The notes under the pieces: model-generated
Database searches by the model: none
What the model was told of the DNA's origin: nothing
Seen by the model: only the letters and a program-made list of their open reading frames with translations
Translations under genes and position numbers: made by a program
Shown here: positions 60,695 to 64,000 of the stretch, one piece after another
Layout: every line of letters starts with the position of its first letter
How positions within the stretch are numbered: position 1 is the stretch's first letter
Assembly (NCBI GenBank): GCA_943369355.1
Contig: CALRMX020000005.1
Span: forward strand, 186,001-250,000
Length of the DNA: 64,000 bases
Direction of reading: 5' to 3'
Origin: UBA7662 sp943369355
GTDB lineage: Bacteria > Bacteroidota > Bacteroidia > UBA7662

Positions 60695-63600
60695 CTAATC
60701 TAAACTTTTTGATTCCAGAAGAGTTGGTTTTTGCCCTCTTGGATCGACAACCACCCGTGCATCCCATGCGCGGTAAAGTTGCTCCTGCAGGCGGGTGCGC
60801 ACGTTGGCATCGAGCAGGCGAGTGTTGCCGGCATCGGGATGGATGCGGTTGCTCAAAAAGATAAAGCACAGCTCGTTACGAGGATCTACCCAAACGGCTG
60901 TACCACTGAAGCCTGTATGCCCGAAGCTACTGCCTGGAGTGCTGGCAGCAGTTGGTGATGCTTTCCCACGTTCGGTTTCGGGCTTATCGAAGCCCAAGCC
61001 ACGCCGATTACCCGCAAATTGTGGCGACGTAAATAATTCTAAGGTGCCCAATGGCCAAATGGCTGCTGCGGCCAAACGGCCAGGGGCTGCGGCATGTACC
61101 CAAAAGCGTAACAAATCGGGACCCGTGCTAAAAAGACCGGCATGCCCGGCAATACCGCCTAGCAGGGCTGCGGTTTGATCGTGCACCTGCCCTTGCAGTT
61201 GCTGCTGCCTGAATTCCCGATCAAACTCAGTGGGGGCGATGCGCGCTAATGGAATACGCTGCTGCGGGCGATACCCCAAGGTATGGGCACCTAACCGTTG
61301 ATAATACATGCTATCGAGCCAAACGGCTGGCTGCGGATGCAGATGCTGCTGCAAAATACGCCAGGCGATGTGCATGCTTAAATCGCTGTAGCGGTAACTC
61401 CCTCGGCCACTCAAGGGTGCCGACTTCACCCAATACCAAACGCTGTCGGCAAAGTCGCTGCGCAGCCACAGGCTATCGGCTACCTGCAACGAAAAGCTGT
61501 CGCTGTGGGCACTGCGGTAAAGAGCGGGATTGCGTTGCTTTCCCTTCATGGTGTTCTTCCAAAAAGGCAGGTAAGCGGGTAAACCCGACTGGTGGCTGAG
61601 CAGCTCTCGCAGGGTGATATCGGCCTTATCGGTACCGACAAGCTCAGGCAAAAAAAAACCGAGCGAGGAATCGATCGGTAGCCTACCCTGTTGGTGTAAG
61701 GCCATGAGCCCTGCGGTGGTTGCCGTTATTTTGGTTACCGAGGCGAGGTCGTATACCGTTGCCAAGGTGGCGGGTGTGAGCGAATCACGGGCTTGAAAGC
61801 CCACCGCACGGGCATAAATCACGTTGCGGCGATGCGCCACGAGGAGCTGCCCCCCGGGCATAGCACCCATACGCACCGCCGCCTGCAGGAGGGTATCGAG
61901 CTGTCGCAAGGCCGAAGGCTGCATTCCTAGGGCAGCAGGGGTTTCCCAGCGGAGGTTAAACTGCCCACTGGTTCGTAAGCCGCTTCCTAGAGGCATCTGT
62001 TCGTTGATGGTTACTGGCAAACGGCCGCTAAACCTCCCGCTGCCAAAAAGTGCGTTGGTGAGCGCCCGAAAGGCTGCGGGGTGTTCTTCGTAGCCTACCG
62101 CCACCAACTCCCCAAAATTGAGGAGCTGCAAACTGTATGGATTGCCGTAAATAAGTTGGGTAAGCGCCTTGCCATCGGCATAACGTTTCAAACTGTCGAG
62201 CGTGAGCGTATCAATGCCCCACCGCAAACCGGCCTTCTGGGTGGGCAAGTGCCAGGCATAAACTACTCGGTCGGCTTTTTCGATACGTTCGCGCAGTTGC
62301 TGCAACTGTACGACATCGGCTTTGATGGGCAGCTGGTAGAATTCCGCACTGTGAAACAAGGCATAGGCATCGAAGGCTTCGCGGCTAGGTTGTGCACCGC
62401 CAATGCCAACGTATAAGGTATTGAGCGGCAAGGCGCGCAAAGGAACTTGTTTCTTGTCGTCGCGTACTAAGGTAACCGCTTGCTCAAAGATCCGTTGATG
62501 TAGCGTGTACATCTCTAAGGGCTGCATGCGCAGCAACAAGCTGTCGGTATTCACCGGACGATATTGGTGCAGTCCTGCCCAATACTTTGCACCTAACACC
62601 TTCTTCACCCGACCTTCTAACTGCTTCCAGCTGATGCGCTTGTCGGCTACAGCCTTCAAGATACGCTGTATGGCTGTGGGAACATCCATCGAATACAGCA
62701 GGATATCGTTGCCGGCGAGTAGCGCCAGCGCATCTACCTCACCGGGAGGATACAGGTCGGCCACCCCTTTCATGTTCAAGGCATCGGTGAAGACCAAACC
62801 CTTGAACCGCAAATCGTGCCGCAACAGCTCGTTGATGGCCTTGGGCGATAAAGTAGTGGGTGTTTTGGGGGTAGGATCGATGGCGGGAACCGACAAATGT
62901 GCCACCATCACGCTGGCTACCCCTTCGTTGATGAGGTGCCGAAAGGGATAGAGCTCTAAGGTATCGAGGCGTTTTCGGTCGGCACGAATCACCGGCGTGG
63001 CCTCGTGCGAGTCGGCATCGGTGTCGCCGTGGCCGGGGAAGTGTTTGGCGCAGGCAATGATGCCCTGCTCTTGTAACCCCTGCATGTAGCGAGCGCCACG
63101 GTTGGCCACCACGTATTTGGAGCTGCCAAACGAACGGTGACCTATAACTGGATTGGCGGGGTTATTATTGACATCTACCACTGGCGAAAAACTGATATGC
63201 ACACCCATGTTGCGGCATTGCATGGCCAGTTGACGACCCATATCGTACACCAACTTATCGTCGGCAATGGCGCCCAGCGTAATCTGGTAGGGATAACGCT
63301 GCAGCGAATCGAGGCGCATGGCCAGGCCCCACTCGGCATCCATGGCGATGAGCATGGGCGTACGGGCCAGCGATTGGTAGTGATTGGTGAGGTTTGCCTG
63401 ACGAACGGGAGTACCCTTCATGAAGATGAGTCCACCCAAATTGTAGTTGCGTATCAGGGCTTCGAGCTTGGCATCGGGCTTATCGGTGGTGCTAAATGCC
63501 GCTACCATAAACAGCTGCGCCAAACGTTGCGTATCGTTGAGAGCTGCATATACCGAATCAACCCAAGCATTCTGCGGTACATGGAATCGTTTATCCACTA

Positions 63601-63748
63601 CGGCTTGTTTTCGTTCGAGGGCTGTGGTATTGGCTGCTACATCGGGTAAACGGCGTACAGGGGCATTGCCGGCCAGCGCCAATAAGCCCAAAAGCAAGGT
63701 GGCGGCGAAGAGGAAGTAAGCCGAAAAACTGTGTTTGAGTGGAGTCAA
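60695..63748 (-). CDS. GH3 beta-N-acetylglucosaminidase-like and beta-lactamase-like fusion
   Basis: A 1017-residue exported protein (hydrophobic start FLFAATLLLGLLALA). Residues ~60-600 form a glycoside hydrolase family 3 domain of the NagZ type: KHFPGHGDTDADSH (K235-H248, with the His/Asp acid-base dyad), GHRSF and the catalytic nucleophile D322 in FTDALNMKGV. Residues ~610-1010 form a serine beta-lactamase/penicillin-binding-like domain with SVTK (S670-x-x-K673) and a YSD motif. Both sites look intact. The pairing of a muropeptide glycosidase and a DD-peptidase-like domain is known in Bacteroidota and suggests a cell-wall role. The first codon is TTG; a -7-like TATTTTAGC lies 12 bases before it. 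Confidence 0.88.
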   Translation of the reverse strand: MTPLKHSFSAYFLFAATLLLGLLALAGNAPVRRLPDVAANTTALERKQAVVDKRFHVPQNAWVDSVYAALNDTQRLAQLFMVAAFSTTDKPDAKLEALIRNYNLGGLIFMKGTPVRQANLTNHYQSLARTPMLIAMDAEWGLAMRLDSLQRYPYQITLGAIADDKLVYDMGRQLAMQCRNMGVHISFSPVVDVNNNPANPVIGHRSFGSSKYVVANRGARYMQGLQEQGIIACAKHFPGHGDTDADSHEATPVIRADRKRLDTLELYPFRHLINEGVASVMVAHLSVPAIDPTPKTPTTLSPKAINELLRHDLRFKGLVFTDALNMKGVADLYPPGEVDALALLAGNDILLYSMDVPTAIQRILKAVADKRISWKQLEGRVKKVLGAKYWAGLHQYRPVNTDSLLLRMQPLEMYTLHQRIFEQAVTLVRDDKKQVPLRALPLNTLYVGIGGAQPSREAFDAYALFHSAEFYQLPIKADVVQLQQLRERIEKADRVVYAWHLPTQKAGLRWGIDTLTLDSLKRYADGKALTQLIYGNPYSLQLLNFGELVAVGYEEHPAAFRALTNALFGSGRFSGRLPVTINEQMPLGSGLRTSGQFNLRWETPAALGMQPSALRQLDTLLQAAVRMGAMPGGQLLVAHRRNVIYARAVGFQARDSLTPATLATVYDLASVTKITATTAGLMALHQQGRLPIDSSLGFFLPELVGTDKADITLRELLSHQSGLPAYLPFWKNTMKGKQRNPALYRSAHSDSFSLQVADSLWLRSDFADSVWYWVKSAPLSGRGSYRYSDLSMHIAWRILQQHLHPQPAVWLDSMYYQRLGAHTLGYRPQQRIPLARIAPTEFDREFRQQQLQGQVHDQTAALLGGIAGHAGLFSTGPDLLRFWVHAAAPGRLAAAAIWPLGTLELFTSPQFAGNRRGLGFDKPETERGKASPTAASTPGSSFGHTGFSGTAVWVDPRNELCFIFLSNRIHPDAGNTRLLDANVRTRLQEQLYRAWDARVVVDPRGQKPTLLESKSLD

Positions 63749-63803
63749 AACGAAGGTTTGGCGCTAAAATACGGTGTTGGAGGCATTTTCTGCCAAAAAA
63801 TGC

Positions 63804-64000
63804 TCAATCTCCGTGTAAAAGTCGGTCGATATCCAACTTTTGCATCGTCAGCATCCGCTTTAGCACATCGGCATCCTGCAACCACTCCGACAAGCCGCGG
63901 GGCACAATCTGCCAGCTCAGGCCGTACCGATCGGTGCACCAACCGCATCGACTTTCGCTGCCGTCGCGGGTAAGTGCTGCCCACAAATAATCGATTTCGG
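63804..64000 (-). CDS. PhnB-like VOC-family protein, C-terminal part
   Basis: Partial gene entering from the right edge. About 65 C-terminal residues are visible: an upstream EIDYLWAAL, then CGWCTDRYGLSWQIVP and the end RMLTMQKLDIDRLLHGD. This is the conserved C-terminus of the PhnB/3-demethylubiquinone-methyltransferase-like VOC proteins ('..CGWL.D..GLSWQ..P..L..ML.......M.M.KIDI..L'). These are small metal-dependent or metal-free enzymes of varied function, so the exact role is unknown. It lies 55 bp upstream of the GH3-fusion gene on the same strand. Confidence 0.8.
   Translation of the reverse strand, partial: EIDYLWAALTRDGSESRCGWCTDRYGLSWQIVPRGLSEWLQDADVLKRMLTMQKLDIDRLLHGD

Overview
The window is chromosomal DNA from a member of the phylum Bacteroidota. 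This rests on gene families largely typical of that phylum: carboxypeptidase-regulatory/DUF5686 and CBM9/DUF5916 outer-membrane proteins, DUF3857 transglutaminases, a GH3/beta-lactamase fusion, a CzcA pump fused to its TolC-like channel, and bacillithiol synthesis by BshA. The sequence also repeatedly shows the Bacteroidota -7 promoter motif TAnnTTTG (or TTCG) close to start codons. Shine-Dalgarno sites are generally not visible. I see no tRNA, rRNA, CRISPR array, prophage or insertion sequence. Genes are packed tightly: many same-strand neighbours overlap by 1-4 bp, and five convergent pairs touch or overlap.

Layout. 1-1175 (-): start of a FabH-like ketoacyl synthase (cut by the left edge) and a FabG-type reductase. 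1552-2074: a small secreted protein and a 27-residue membrane micro-ORF, separated by back-to-back terminators. 2198-7049 (-): metF and metH behind a SAM-I riboswitch with a clear promoter. 7085-8302: an AT-richer stretch with one methyltransferase. 8303-17016: an esterase, then a four-gene overlapping operon on the minus strand (giant MORN-repeat protein, transglutaminase, a transglutaminase-like paralogue without its cysteine, alpha/beta hydrolase). 17174-24244: CoA-transferase, thiol peroxidase, CpcT-like protein, nrdB-nrdA, small barrel lipoprotein. 24245-30314: RecD-like helicase, DUF5686 protein, NhaD antiporter, RfbC.

30411-32506 (+) is a sulfur module (sulfide:quinone-oxidoreductase-like flavoprotein, TusE/DsrC-like and DsrE-like proteins) behind a palindromic promoter. 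Tryptophan-degradation genes are spread over 32594-42434: kynA with a WYL regulator, a RidA protein resembling 2-aminomuconate deaminase, an ALDH8-like dehydrogenase and an SDR. A DUF433/DUF5615 toxin-antitoxin pair with its own promoter lies between the last two. In the same stretch are a CDF transporter and an ECF sigma factor coupled to a membrane-anchored protein with a predicted outer-membrane barrel.

42427-50000: endonuclease III, a second ECF sigma factor, uvrA, an Omp85-type barrel, DUF1697 and a VIT1/CCC1 transporter. 49896-55784 (-): a metal-efflux operon (His-rich secreted protein, CzcA-TolC fusion, CzcB adaptor). 55823-64000: PrcB-like lipoprotein, bshA, CBM9/DUF5916 protein, dinD, the GH3/beta-lactamase fusion, and the end of a PhnB-like VOC protein cut by the right edge.

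Functional assignments come from motif recognition by eye. No database search, structure prediction or composition calculation was run.
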